Source: Neobacillus rhizophilus
Lineage (GTDB): Bacteria > Bacillota > Bacilli > Bacillales > Cytobacillaceae
Length of the DNA stretch: 64,000 bases
Direction of reading: 5' to 3'
Assembly (NCBI RefSeq): GCF_018343535.1
Contig: NZ_JAGYPF010000003.1
Span: forward strand, 732,580-796,579
The translations under genes and the position numbers were made by a program. This document shows positions 35,833 through 44,398 of the stretch, piece by piece; the stretch's first letter is position 1, and the number at the start of each line of letters is the position of its first letter. The notes below the pieces were generated by a model. That model was not told the origin of the DNA. It made no database searches and saw nothing but the letters and a program-made list of their open reading frames with translations.

Positions 35833-35880
35833 ACATCAAAAAAAGGAACTTATGGCCGCCTCCATAATCATATTCTTACT

Positions 35881-35915
35881 AAAAAAAACAGGATCACTAA
35901 AATAATCAGTGATCC
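35881..35915 (-). terminator. terminator after guaD
   Basis: Perfect 8-bp stem GGATCACT / AGTGATCC with a 9-base loop, followed on the minus strand by TGTTTTTTTT. Confidence 0.85.
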
Positions 35916-35968
35916 TTCGAATTGATCTATTATCAAATACTTGCTTCTGCCGAATGATCCGACTTGAG
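35915..35968. repeat. left copy of 54-bp direct repeat; permease gene 3' end remnant
   Basis: This stretch matches 39219-39272 with three differences, and 39 bases (35930-35968) are exact. On the minus strand it encodes the last residues of the permease encoded at 39237-40565 (L-K-S-D-H-S-A-E-A-S-I-stop) with no permease upstream of it. The two copies frame the 3.3-kb guaD-permease cassette. Confidence 0.85.
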
Positions 35969-35989
35969 CTATTTTAATAGGATTATAGC

Positions 35990-37273
35990 TTAATAAACTT
36001 TGGGCTCTGATATTTTTTTACCTGAAACATATCTTTCTTTAATATTTCTATCATCACCAGTATAGATAAATTTTTGTAATCTTTCTTCTACCGTAAACGT
36101 TCTAAAAGCAGGGATATTACGATCGTCAATGACAAGAGCGTCAAACTCATAATCTTCTTCAAAACTTCCTACTTTTCCAAAGAATTTACCCCCGCCTTTT
36201 GTTGCCAGATAAAATAAATCCGCAGTGCTTAAAGGCTGATCAACTCTATTGCTTTCAATCCATTTGATATTTGCAGCCTGTGCACTACTGGTAATGACGT
36301 TCATCATTGATAAACTGTGCCCACCTGATATATCACTTGCAAGTCCCACAGACACTCCTCTTGAAACCAGTCTTCTTATTGGTGCAATACCGCTTGATAA
36401 ATTAAAGTTTGAATTAGGACTGTGTGCAACATATAAATCTTTTTTTACCATAAGTTCAATTTCATCCTCATCAACTAAAATGCAGTGTGCCATTATAGTA
36501 GGTACATCTCCGAATAAACCAGCGCCATTATATATTTCAGCGTAATTTTTATACTCAGGATGTAATGATTTTACAAAACTAATTTCTCCATAATTCTCAC
36601 ATAAATGAGACTGTACAGGAACATTATATTTTTCAGCTAACTCTCCAAGTCCTTTCAGAAGTTCAAAGCTACAGCTAGGAACAAATCTAGGTGTAACAAT
36701 TGGCTTTACCAATTCATATTTGCCGCAATATTCTTCTAAAATTTCTTCAGTGTCATTAAGCGAAGCTTCTGTCGTTTCCGTCAAATAATCAGGTGAATTT
36801 CTGTTCATATTCACCTTTCCAACATAGGCTCCAAGACCTGAATCTGCGAATAGATCCATCAATAATTTTGTTGTATTTTTATGAATTGTTGCGAAAACAC
36901 AGGACCTGGTAGTACCGAACCTCCACAGTTCCCTTATTAAGGAAAAATATACCTTTCTAGCATAATGAACATCTGAATATTTCGATTCCTCCGGGAATGT
37001 ATAGGCTTCAAGCCAAGGCATTAATTCTTTATCAAGACCTAATCCTAGGTTAGCAAACTGTGGTGCATGTAAATGAAGATCAACAAAACCAGGTATGATT
37101 AAAGAATCACCATAGTCTTCTACCCTTATATTCCTATATTCTTCTGTAAGTTCTTTATAAACACCTTTAATACTTTTTCCATGAACCACAATATATCCAT
37201 CTTCCATTATTTCGTATTTGCCGAATTCCTTCGTAAAAATAATATTGCCTTTAACGGCAAAAATTTCTTCCAT
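35990..37273 (-). CDS. guaD: guanine deaminase
   Basis: A 427-residue zinc amidohydrolase converting guanine to xanthine. Metal ligands His67/His69 lie in H-L-H-A-P-Q-F; H-L-C-E-N, M-A-H-C and A-S-D-I-S-G-G follow in family order. This is the amidohydrolase-type guanine deaminase (as in E. coli GuaD), not the small cytidine-deaminase-like enzyme of B. subtilis. The start has AAAGGGG about nine bases upstream. A purine riboswitch with terminator precedes it. Xanthine made here would feed the neighbouring xanthine dehydrogenase. Confidence 0.93.
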   Translation of the reverse strand: MEEIFAVKGNIIFTKEFGKYEIMEDGYIVVHGKSIKGVYKELTEEYRNIRVEDYGDSLIIPGFVDLHLHAPQFANLGLGLDKELMPWLEAYTFPEESKYSDVHYARKVYFSLIRELWRFGTTRSCVFATIHKNTTKLLMDLFADSGLGAYVGKVNMNRNSPDYLTETTEASLNDTEEILEEYCGKYELVKPIVTPRFVPSCSFELLKGLGELAEKYNVPVQSHLCENYGEISFVKSLHPEYKNYAEIYNGAGLFGDVPTIMAHCILVDEDEIELMVKKDLYVAHSPNSNFNLSSGIAPIRRLVSRGVSVGLASDISGGHSLSMMNVITSSAQAANIKWIESNRVDQPLSTADLFYLATKGGGKFFGKVGSFEEDYEFDALVIDDRNIPAFRTFTVEERLQKFIYTGDDRNIKERYVSGKKISEPKVY

Positions 37274-37334
37274 TAAAAATTCCCCTTTCTAAATTCCCCA
37301 TTTAAACTTAAAAACGAGTGGCGTAACATAAAAA

Positions 37335-37390
37335 GACTACAAGAATAAACTAAAGCTAATACAACATAGCTTCAGATTATTCTTGTAGTC
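37335..37390 (-). terminator. intrinsic terminator of the guaD riboswitch
   Basis: On the minus strand, two 24-base arms (starting GACTACAAGAATAA and ending TTATTCTTGTAGTC) pair with one mismatch and one wobble around an 8-base loop and are followed by TTTTTAT. The 5' arm begins with the last bases of the riboswitch aptamer (GACTACAAG), so aptamer P1 and this terminator exclude each other. Confidence 0.85.
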
Positions 37391-37448
37391 AGGTAGTTTA
37401 CGGCAACCCGGTAGAGACAATTAGACCAAATTTCTAATTGTATACAAG
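37382..37448 (-). ncRNA. purine riboswitch aptamer, guanine class, upstream of guaD
   Basis: Minus-strand RNA with P1 CTTGTA/TACAAG, P2 AATTAGA/TCTAATT, L2 ending GG, the conserved junction TCTCTACC, L3 CCGTAAA, and CCTGACTAC before the P1 3' strand. The residue equivalent to position 74 is C, which in this family reads guanine rather than adenine. The P1 3' strand is also the terminator 5' arm, so ligand binding should prevent termination (ON switch). Confidence 0.88.
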
Positions 37449-37512
37449 AAAATAGATTTCTTCATTTCGAGAATCTGAGCTGTCTGGATAAATCAGGCGG
37501 CTTTTATTCCAT

Positions 37513-38838
37513 TTATTTGAACATAAAATAAATAAGGAAGATCGCAAAGAATAGGTACATGATTGGATTAATTTCCTTGGCTCTTCCCTTCACAATCATT
37601 GTGATCGGGTAGAAAATAAAGCCAACGGCAATACCAGTTGCAATGCTGTAAGTAAGAGGCATGGTAATCATGGTTAAGAATGCAGGAACAGCAATTTCAA
37701 ACCTTTTCCAGTCTATTTCTCCAAGCGAGGATGCCATTAATATTCCGACGATAATCAATGCCGGTGCCGTTACAGGTGTAGTAATAACGGATAAAAGCGG
37801 GAAGAAAAAGAGTGAAAGAATAAAGCATCCAGCTGTGACCAATGAAGCAAATCCTGTCTTCGCTCCCGATGCTACCCCTGCAGATGATTCAATATAAGAA
37901 GTAGTTGTTGAAGTACCGAGCACCGAACCTGCCATTGTAGCAATGGAGTCTGCCAACAACGCTCTTCCAGCATTAGGAAGTTTGTTATCCTTCATTAAGC
38001 CCGCTTGGTTGGCAACTGCGACAAGGGTTCCTGCATTATCAAAGAAGTCAACGAATAAGAAAGTAAGAACAATCCCCAGCATGGCGGTTGACCAGAATGA
38101 AGGGTCGCCAAAGGCCGAAAATACGGCGCCAAAGGTTGGTTTAATATCTGGCACACCGCCAACCACTTGATGCGGAAGGGAAATTTGCCCGAAAATCATT
38201 CCAACGGCAGCTGTAATCATCATTCCGAAAAATACTGCTGCTTTAACTCCTCTAGTCATCATAATAACCGTAATGAGAATTCCAAAAATCGTTAAAAGTG
38301 CAGTCGGGCTAGTTATCTTCCCTAAACCGACCAGCGTAGCGTCATTTTTAACAATAATGCCCGATCCCTGCAAGCCGATAAAGGTAATAAATAAACCAAT
38401 CCCCGCTCCAACAGCATGCTTTAATTCAACCGGAATCGCGTTGATGATTTTTTCACGAATGCCGGTAAGTGTTAAGAGAAAGAAGAACACACCGGAAATC
38501 AATACCGCACCAAGGGCGTGCTGCCAGGGAATACCGCTTCCCAAAACAACGGTATAGGCAAAGAAAGCATTTAACCCCATCCCCGGTGCCAGCGCTAATG
38601 GATACTTACCGAGCAGCCCCATCACAATCGAGCCAACAGCAGATGCAATTGCCGTAGCCACGAAGACAGCACCATAATCCATTCTTAACGCATCTGGAAA
38701 ATCCTTAATACTTGCTAAGGAAAGTGTCAGCGGATTGACTACTAAAATGTACGCCATCGCTAGAAAAGTGGTTAAGCCGCCAATGAATTCTTGACGATAA
38801 CTAGTCCCCAATTTTTCAAACTCATAATAATTCTTCAT
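37513..38838 (-). CDS. pbuG: NCS2 family purine permease (AzgA/PbuG type)
   Basis: A 441-residue permease with about twelve membrane segments. The N-terminal E-F-I-G-G-L-T-T-F-L-A-M-A-Y-I, A-P-G-M-G-L-N-A-F-F and F-V-D-F-F-D-N-A-G-T-L are the signature regions of the AzgA-like hypoxanthine/guanine/adenine transporters. AGGGGG seven bases upstream sets the ATG. A purine riboswitch lies upstream. It lies within the direct-repeat-bounded cassette with guaD. The exact nucleobase is not readable, but guanine/hypoxanthine fits the riboswitch and the neighbour. Confidence 0.92.
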   Translation of the reverse strand: MKNYYEFEKLGTSYRQEFIGGLTTFLAMAYILVVNPLTLSLASIKDFPDALRMDYGAVFVATAIASAVGSIVMGLLGKYPLALAPGMGLNAFFAYTVVLGSGIPWQHALGAVLISGVFFFLLTLTGIREKIINAIPVELKHAVGAGIGLFITFIGLQGSGIIVKNDATLVGLGKITSPTALLTIFGILITVIMMTRGVKAAVFFGMMITAAVGMIFGQISLPHQVVGGVPDIKPTFGAVFSAFGDPSFWSTAMLGIVLTFLFVDFFDNAGTLVAVANQAGLMKDNKLPNAGRALLADSIATMAGSVLGTSTTTSYIESSAGVASGAKTGFASLVTAGCFILSLFFFPLLSVITTPVTAPALIIVGILMASSLGEIDWKRFEIAVPAFLTMITMPLTYSIATGIAVGFIFYPITMIVKGRAKEINPIMYLFFAIFLIYFMFK

Positions 38839-38957
38839 CCTATTTCCCCCTGAAAATTTTTTTCTACTAAAAAAACTCCCCGGCAGCTACCAGTGCGTTT
38901 GACTATGGTTCTGTAAATATAATGGAGTGAGTCCCTTCCCATTTAACACTTTGCTCG

Positions 38958-39020
38958 TAGTCAAGCCCTTTAAGGCGGCTTGGTAGAAACTTTTGGGCCA
39001 TATCCCCAATATTATACGTT
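38958..39020 (-). ncRNA. purine riboswitch aptamer, guanine class, upstream of the PbuG-type permease
   Basis: On the minus strand: ACGTATAAT entry, L2 GGGATATGGCCC, junction GTTTCTACC, L3 CCTTAAA, then GCTTGACTACGAG, with C at the position-74 equivalent. The P1 3' strand TTGACTA is complementary to TAGTCAA about 65 bases downstream, which would form an antiterminator competing with P1. That is the usual ligand-OFF arrangement. A T7 run follows at about 38871-38877. Confidence 0.88.
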
Positions 39021-39218
39021 TGATATCTTATCAATGAATTATGTCAGCATCAGGAAAAAGGACGAATATTTTTTGAATTATTTCGGGAAATGTTCTTATT
39101 TGCTCCCACTCAATTTTTTCCAGCAGCATGCTCGTATGGTCATACACGATCCGCTAGACTTGAAGGACTTCGTTTACCATACGAGTTGAAATTGTTTCAA
39201 GCACTTCCCAAGATAACA

Positions 39219-39272
39219 CTTCGAATGGATATTTTATCAAATACTTGCTTCTGCCGAATGATCCGACTTGAG
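39219..39272. repeat. right copy of 54-bp direct repeat
   Basis: Partner of 35915-35968, offset exactly 3,304 bases. It covers the final codons of the intact PbuX-like permease gene and a few bases downstream. Confidence 0.85.
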
Positions 39273-40565
39273 ATCTTCTAATATATCAATACTCTTTTGT
39301 TCTTCCCTTTTGTTTAAAAATAGATTGAGCCCAATAGCGGTAAAACTACCTATTACGATTCCGTTTTGGAAAATTAAACGCAATCCCTCTGGTAATTTAG
39401 CAAATGCGTCAGGAACAACTGAGGCCCCCAGACCAATTCCTACCGAAACCGCTATAATCAGTAGATTTTCATTTTTATGAAAATCGACCCGGGAAAGCAT
39501 TTTGACCCCAGAAGAAATAACCATACCAAACATCGCAATCATTGCTCCACCAAGAACAGGATTTGGAATGATGGTTGTAAGCGCTGCCACTTTTGGCACC
39601 AATCCTAATATCATCAGGATCACACCAGCGGCAATGACTACATTGAGTGTTTTAATTCTCGTAAGGGCAACCAATCCAACATTTTGGGAAAATGAGGTGT
39701 ATGGAAAGGAGTTAAAGATTCCTCCAAGAACACCAGCCAAACCTTCCGCCCTCAATCCTTTTTTGATGTCTTCCGATTCCAGTTTCCGATCACAGACTTC
39801 CCCCAATGCCAGGAATACACCTGTGGATTCGATCATGCTTACAATGGCGACAAGAGTCATTGAAAGAATCGCGGTTACATGGAAAGTGGGAATCCCGAAG
39901 TAAAAGGGCTGCACCATGTGAAACCAGGAAGCCTCTCCAACTGGTGACAAATTCACCATTCCCATACCAGCAGCTGCCAGAGTACCTATAATCATGGATA
40001 GCAGAACAGAAACAGCCTTTATGTAGCCTGAACTGTATCGGTTAATTACTATAATCAGGACTAGTGTCAATGCTGCCAGTAATAAATTTCGCGGATTCCC
40101 AAAATCAGGTGCCCCTGCTCCACCTGCAACGTTGTTCATCGCCACAGGAATAAGTGATATCCCAATGATCGTTACAACAGCTCCTGTTACGACAGGCGGA
40201 AAAAACCTCATTACTTTACTCATAAATTGAGCAAGTATCATAACTATGATCCCGGAGACGATGATGGCACCATAAATGGCGGTAATGCCTTGAAGTTTTC
40301 CAATGGCAATCATTGGCCCGACGGCAGTAAAAGTACACCCCAATATAACTGGAAGCTTGATTCCAAATTTCCTTCCTCCAACCACTTGAAGCAATGATGC
40401 AATTCCGCAGGTGAACAAGTCGATGGAAATAAGGTAAGCCAATTGCTCCGCGGTCATGCCTACCGCAGGTCCTACAATAAGGGGAACGATCACGGCCCCA
40501 GCATACATGGCCAATACATGCTGAAGACCTAAAGTTCCTAGTTTCCATGGCGTTAACTTTTCCAC
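39237..40565 (-). CDS. pbuX: nucleobase:cation symporter-2 family permease (xanthine permease PbuX-like)
   Basis: A 442-residue NCS2/NAT transporter. It starts L-G-L-Q-H-V-L-A-M-Y-A-G and contains S-Q-N-V-G-L-V-A-L-T, where the Q-N pair and following residues belong to the NAT signature for xanthine/urate carriers. GTG start at 40565 with AGGGAGGAG upstream. It likely imports xanthine or urate for the nearby xanthine dehydrogenase pathway. Its last codons are duplicated at 35930-35968. Confidence 0.9.
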   Translation of the reverse strand: MEKLTPWKLGTLGLQHVLAMYAGAVIVPLIVGPAVGMTAEQLAYLISIDLFTCGIASLLQVVGGRKFGIKLPVILGCTFTAVGPMIAIGKLQGITAIYGAIIVSGIIVMILAQFMSKVMRFFPPVVTGAVVTIIGISLIPVAMNNVAGGAGAPDFGNPRNLLLAALTLVLIIVINRYSSGYIKAVSVLLSMIIGTLAAAGMGMVNLSPVGEASWFHMVQPFYFGIPTFHVTAILSMTLVAIVSMIESTGVFLALGEVCDRKLESEDIKKGLRAEGLAGVLGGIFNSFPYTSFSQNVGLVALTRIKTLNVVIAAGVILMILGLVPKVAALTTIIPNPVLGGAMIAMFGMVISSGVKMLSRVDFHKNENLLIIAVSVGIGLGASVVPDAFAKLPEGLRLIFQNGIVIGSFTAIGLNLFLNKREEQKSIDILEDLKSDHSAEASI

Positions 40566-41281
40566 TAATTCTCCTCCCTTAGTAAAAAAATTCTTTGATC
40601 ATTGTAACCATTTCCATATCATGGGTTTTTACTCTTAAAATTTTTTCTATTTGCGGCATCCCCCCCTTTCAAAAAATTAAGTTCCGTTTTTACAAGTGCA
40701 AAAGATGCCGTCTAAAATAGCCCCCTCTTAAATGGACGAGGCAACAAACAAGCTAACGATAAAGTTTGCGAAAAGCATTGTAGTAGTTATTGAGAAGGTA
40801 TTTCTGAAATAGCTTTAGAAGGATTCATAGAAGCAAACAATAATTTTAAACGTAGTCATCTAATGAAATTTTCCTTTATTTCAGTAAATGGTAGATGCAA
40901 TGGGCCGGTGAGGATTCTTCATAAAGGATATCATTCTGGTAAATATATTTTACAAGTTAAAGATAGTGGAAATATATTTATTTGAATATTAGCAATTTTT
41001 GTACATTCTTACCAATATTTAATTTGTATGCTTACTATATGACTAACCTAATAATTATTCTTTATTTGTTGTTTTTTAAAAAATCAGATAATTATTTTTA
41101 TCACTTTTTATATTTGTTATAATCAAATTATTCTAATTATAATATCAGGGCATTTACTGATTAAGCAAAGGTCAATGTGAGAGGAATAAAGTTAAATGGC
41201 GACCTGCACAAAGATTTAATTAGGTGGAAATAATTAGGATCCCTTATTCATTAACTCTTTTTAGAAAAGGACGAATTGATT
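40566..41281. other. 710-base gap without a recognisable gene
   Basis: It holds a long-armed hairpin (CGGCATC at 40654-40660 with GATGCCG at 40704-40710) about 90 bases upstream of the permease start, possibly regulatory. An open but start-less stretch (about 40796-40984, plus strand) translates to K-F-S-F-I-S-V-N-G-R... I cannot place it in a family; it may be a gene remnant. AT-rich promoter-like sequence (TATAAT around 41117 and 41138) precedes moeA. Confidence 0.4.
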
Positions 41282-42547
41282 ATGGTAGAAATAAGAACCC
41301 CGATTCAAATAGGAGAAGCAGTTGAAAAGGTTATGAAATTTGCCCGCTTTGGAGAAGTGGAGGAAATAAAGCTTGAACAAGCTTATGGAAGATATTTATG
41401 CGAGGATTTAATCGCAGACCATGATGTACCTCATTTTGATCGTTCTGGGTATGACGGTTTTGCGATTTGTTCAAAGGATTCACTAACAGCTAGCAGTCAC
41501 GAACCTGTTGTTTTTGAAGTCATTGAAGAAATCGGTGCTGGTTATGTTGGAACAAAAGAAGTGAAACCATTTCAAGCAGTCCGTATTATGACAGGTGCAC
41601 AAATGCCAGATCTTTGTGATACTGTTGTCTTACTTGAGTTAACAAGGGAATTTGAGCAAGACGGAAAAAAATACATGGCCATCGAACGTTCATATCAAGC
41701 GGGTGACAATGTAACTTTTAGAGGAGAAGATGTAAAAAAAGGAAATATACTAGTTCCTAACGGTACATATATTAATCCTGGTGTTCAAGCGTTACTGGCA
41801 ACATTCGGCTATAACCAGGTCAAAGTTGTAAAAAAGCCTCTTATTGGCATTTATGCAACAGGAACTGAACTGTTAGATGTTCATGAGGAACTTGAACCCG
41901 GGAAGATTCGGAATAGTAATGCACCTATGTTGCATGCACAAATTGAACGAGTGGGTGCGATTCCTTATTATTTTGGCAAGTTAGCCGACAATTTTGAAGA
42001 CTGTTATAAAGCAATTTCAAATGCAATAAACCAGGTAGACCTTTTGATTACAACCGGTGGTGTATCTGTTGGTGACTTCGATTATTTACCTGCCATTTAT
42101 GAAAAGCTTGGTGCACGTGTATTATTTAACAAAATTGCTATGCGTCCAGGAAGCGTCACGACAGTTGCCGAATTAAACGGCAAATTATTATTTGGGATTT
42201 CAGGGAATCCTTCAGCTTGTTATGTTGGATTTGAACTTTTTGTAAGACCGATAGTTAAAACTTTCTTTGGTTCAAAAAAGCCTCATTTAAAAAAAGCAAG
42301 TGCCATCTTACAAGCAGATTTTCCAACTCCAATTTCATTTACTCGTTTAGTTAGAGGTTACATGTCTTTTACCGAAAATGGGTTAGAAGTTATACCAGTT
42401 GGATTTGATAAATCAAGTATGGTGTCAACACTTGCAACAGCAAATAGTTTAATAATATTGCCGGGTGGGCAGAGAGGTTTCAAGACAGGTTCCTCCGTCG
42501 ATGTGTTGCTTCTCGATGATGCGGAAGGCAGCGAGTGGCCTTGGTAA
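41282..42547 (+). CDS. moeA: molybdopterin molybdotransferase MoeA
   Basis: A 421-residue enzyme inserting molybdate into adenylylated molybdopterin. It has the expected D-H-D-V-P-H-F-D-R-S-G-Y-D-G-F near 47-60, T-G-x-E-L in the middle, T-T-G-G-V-S-V-G-D-F-D-Y, and S-G-N-P-S-A. I prefer the ATG at 41282, ten bases after AAGGA; the TTG two codons earlier is too close. It is followed 13 bases later by a modB gene. It supplies Moco for the xanthine dehydrogenase cluster across the gap. Confidence 0.93.
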   Translation: MVEIRTPIQIGEAVEKVMKFARFGEVEEIKLEQAYGRYLCEDLIADHDVPHFDRSGYDGFAICSKDSLTASSHEPVVFEVIEEIGAGYVGTKEVKPFQAVRIMTGAQMPDLCDTVVLLELTREFEQDGKKYMAIERSYQAGDNVTFRGEDVKKGNILVPNGTYINPGVQALLATFGYNQVKVVKKPLIGIYATGTELLDVHEELEPGKIRNSNAPMLHAQIERVGAIPYYFGKLADNFEDCYKAISNAINQVDLLITTGGVSVGDFDYLPAIYEKLGARVLFNKIAMRPGSVTTVAELNGKLLFGISGNPSACYVGFELFVRPIVKTFFGSKKPHLKKASAILQADFPTPISFTRLVRGYMSFTENGLEVIPVGFDKSSMVSTLATANSLIILPGGQRGFKTGSSVDVLLLDDAEGSEWPW

Positions 42548-42560
42548 GGAAATAACTAAA

Positions 42561-43220
42561 ATGCAAACTGACTTTTGGTCACCAGTCGGACTATCCATTG
42601 AGGTCGCATCTGTATCAGGAATATGGGTATTAATTTTTGGAGTTTTTTTTGGAAAAGTAATGGCGAATAAGAAATTCAAAGGGAAAGTTCTTGTTGAAAC
42701 GATTTTCCTTTTTCCGTTGGTTTTACCTCCTACTGTTATCGGTTTCTTGTTAATTATTATATTTGGAAAGAATAGTCCAGTAGGTCAATTGATTGAGTGG
42801 GTATTTAAACAGCCTGTTATTTTTACGTGGTGGGCGGCTGTTATTGCTTCCACAGTGGTAGCCTTTCCTCTAATGTATCAATCTTCAAAAACCGGATTCG
42901 AAGGAATTGATAAAGATATTGAGAATGCTGCACGTATAGACGGAGCAAATGAATTCAAATTATTCTTACTTGTTTCCTTTCCTCTTGCCCTTAAATCGAT
43001 TATTTCGGGTGCAATCATGAGTTTTGCGAGAGCATTAGGTGAGTTCGGAGCCACATTTATGTTCGCAGGAAATGTCCCAGGGAAAACCCAAACAATTCCA
43101 ACAGCCATTTATGTAGCAATTGATTCAGGTAATATGGAATTGGCGTGGCTATGGGTAACAAGTATGATTGCCATTTCATTTTTAATGTTAATGTGCTTAC
43201 ATTTTATTAAATCCTCATGA
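42561..43220 (+). CDS. modB: molybdate ABC transporter permease ModB
   Basis: A 219-residue permease with about five membrane helices. L-P-P-T-V-I-G-F near residue 51 and the EAA loop D-I-E-N-A-A-R-I-D-G-A near 141, followed by R-A-L-G-E-F-G-A-T, are ModB hallmarks. AAGGA upstream supports the ATG at 42561. It forms an operon with moeA. No modA or modC is visible anywhere in the window, so the binding protein and ATPase must be encoded elsewhere. Confidence 0.9.
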   Translation: MQTDFWSPVGLSIEVASVSGIWVLIFGVFFGKVMANKKFKGKVLVETIFLFPLVLPPTVIGFLLIIIFGKNSPVGQLIEWVFKQPVIFTWWAAVIASTVVAFPLMYQSSKTGFEGIDKDIENAARIDGANEFKLFLLVSFPLALKSIISGAIMSFARALGEFGATFMFAGNVPGKTQTIPTAIYVAIDSGNMELAWLWVTSMIAISFLMLMCLHFIKSS

Positions 43221-43339
43221 ATTATGAAGCTTTTTCCAATCATTGAGACATTCCTTTAAATGGGGATGTCTTTATCTTTTTTCATTATCAATATTGTGAA
43301 ATATTTTATTGATATGAACGAAACTGTCAATACTCTTCA

Positions 43340-43510
43340 TTTCTTCCAACACAACCGCATTTTCCCAAAATTCAGTTCGCACCATTCGATACTTTGCCAT
43401 CCTTAACCACCATCCTTGTTTATTGAAAAACTCTATCCATTCTCTATTTATGGTTTGATGAGGAAAACGGATAGGGTGGTTTTGATAAAAAAGTGAATAT
43501 TTTATGATAT
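43340..43510 (-). pseudogene. 5' fragment and leader of a DnaD-like gene
   Basis: The leader and first ~20 codons match the DnaD-like gene at 26927-27928. The ATG at 43400 opens M-A-K-Y-R-M-V-R-T-E-F-W-E-N and diverges after E-E-M. The leader half (43401-43510) follows 27929-28035 with scattered changes. The rest of the gene is missing. It shares CCATCC at the start codon with the 54.6-kb fragment, so those two derive from a sister copy. Confidence 0.8.
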
Positions 43511-43550
43511 TCCACTGTTATCGATATAAGGAAACAGTTTCCCTAAACAA

Positions 43551-43602
43551 AAAAAAAAACACTCATAAATGTTGATTTAACAACAACAGTGAGTGTTTTT
43601 TC
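43551..43602. terminator. bidirectional terminator between modB and the SET gene
   Basis: AAACACTCA pairs with TGAGTGTTT around an inner GTTG/CAAC hairpin. A-run on the left and T6 on the right allow termination in both directions. Confidence 0.8.
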
Positions 43603-43643
43603 GATTATATAACTGTTTTAATCTCCTTGGGGGACTATTTAGA

Positions 43644-44012
43644 TCAGATGACGTCAAACCATAAGGGCTCATCGTCGTCAGGTTCTCCATTATAGTTGAT
43701 TAGAATTTCCTCTCCAGCTTTTATATCGGTATGTGCATAAAAGTCAATGGTTCTATTAGCAAAATTGTGTTCATGCAAGGCATTGGGCGTATAGGAGTGG
43801 TTAAATAAAGAACCGTACCCTAACGCAAGTGCACACTCATCATTAGCTTGATCCCACCAGAACACGTATTCCATCATAATCGTCTTTTTCAAATATTTGT
43901 AATCCCTCTTCGGAGATACAATAACTGGAGCTTCATGTATCAGTTCACCACTCTGAATGTCGCGGGTTGCAAATACCCCTCTGCCATATTTTGATTTCTT
44001 TACTTCAATCAT
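43644..44012 (-). CDS. SET domain-containing protein (putative protein lysine methyltransferase)
   Basis: A 122-residue minimal SET domain. Y-G-R-G-V-F-A at 9-15 binds S-adenosylmethionine, F-N-H-S-Y-T-P-N at 70-77 forms the pseudoknot core and I-N-Y-N-G-E at 105-110 carries the catalytic tyrosine (Tyr107). There are no pre-SET or post-SET zinc regions. GGTGAG precedes the ATG at 44012. Bacterial SET proteins methylate lysines of nucleoid or other proteins, but no target is suggested by the neighbours. It is enclosed by fragments of the DnaD-like gene and has its own terminator, so it may have arrived with those rearrangements. Confidence 0.88.
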   Translation of the reverse strand: MIEVKKSKYGRGVFATRDIQSGELIHEAPVIVSPKRDYKYLKKTIMMEYVFWWDQANDECALALGYGSLFNHSYTPNALHEHNFANRTIDFYAHTDIKAGEEILINYNGEPDDDEPLWFDVI

Positions 44013-44398
44013 TTTCTCTCACCGCCATTTTTTAATAAATGAATATTATTTTATTAATTTATGCCACCACTTTCCTATGTGATAAATATTCCTTCTGGAC
44101 AGTGCTGCCTAGAAACGATACGACTTCTTCCTTCTAGGTTACTTATAAACTGCTGAGCGAAATAAATCGACTGCATTGACACCCTGAAAATAAAAAAAAG
44201 CTGCCCATTTTGACAGCCTAGAAAAATTTCATTAAGGGTGAGGGGGAACACACTTCTTCTCCTCCAAAGAGCCGATAGGCGACACCAACTTAGTAAAAGG
44301 AAAATCAAAAAAGGGGACGCAGCTTGCGGCGATGCCAATGCCTAATGCCCCCAAATCCTCCGGTAGTGGGCCACTCAGAATTCCCCCTTTTTCCCCTG

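Noticed and set aside
41140..41281. Molybdenum cofactor riboswitch before moeA
   Set aside because: I could not find the conserved Moco RNA elements by eye; only promoter-like AT-rich sequence is visible.
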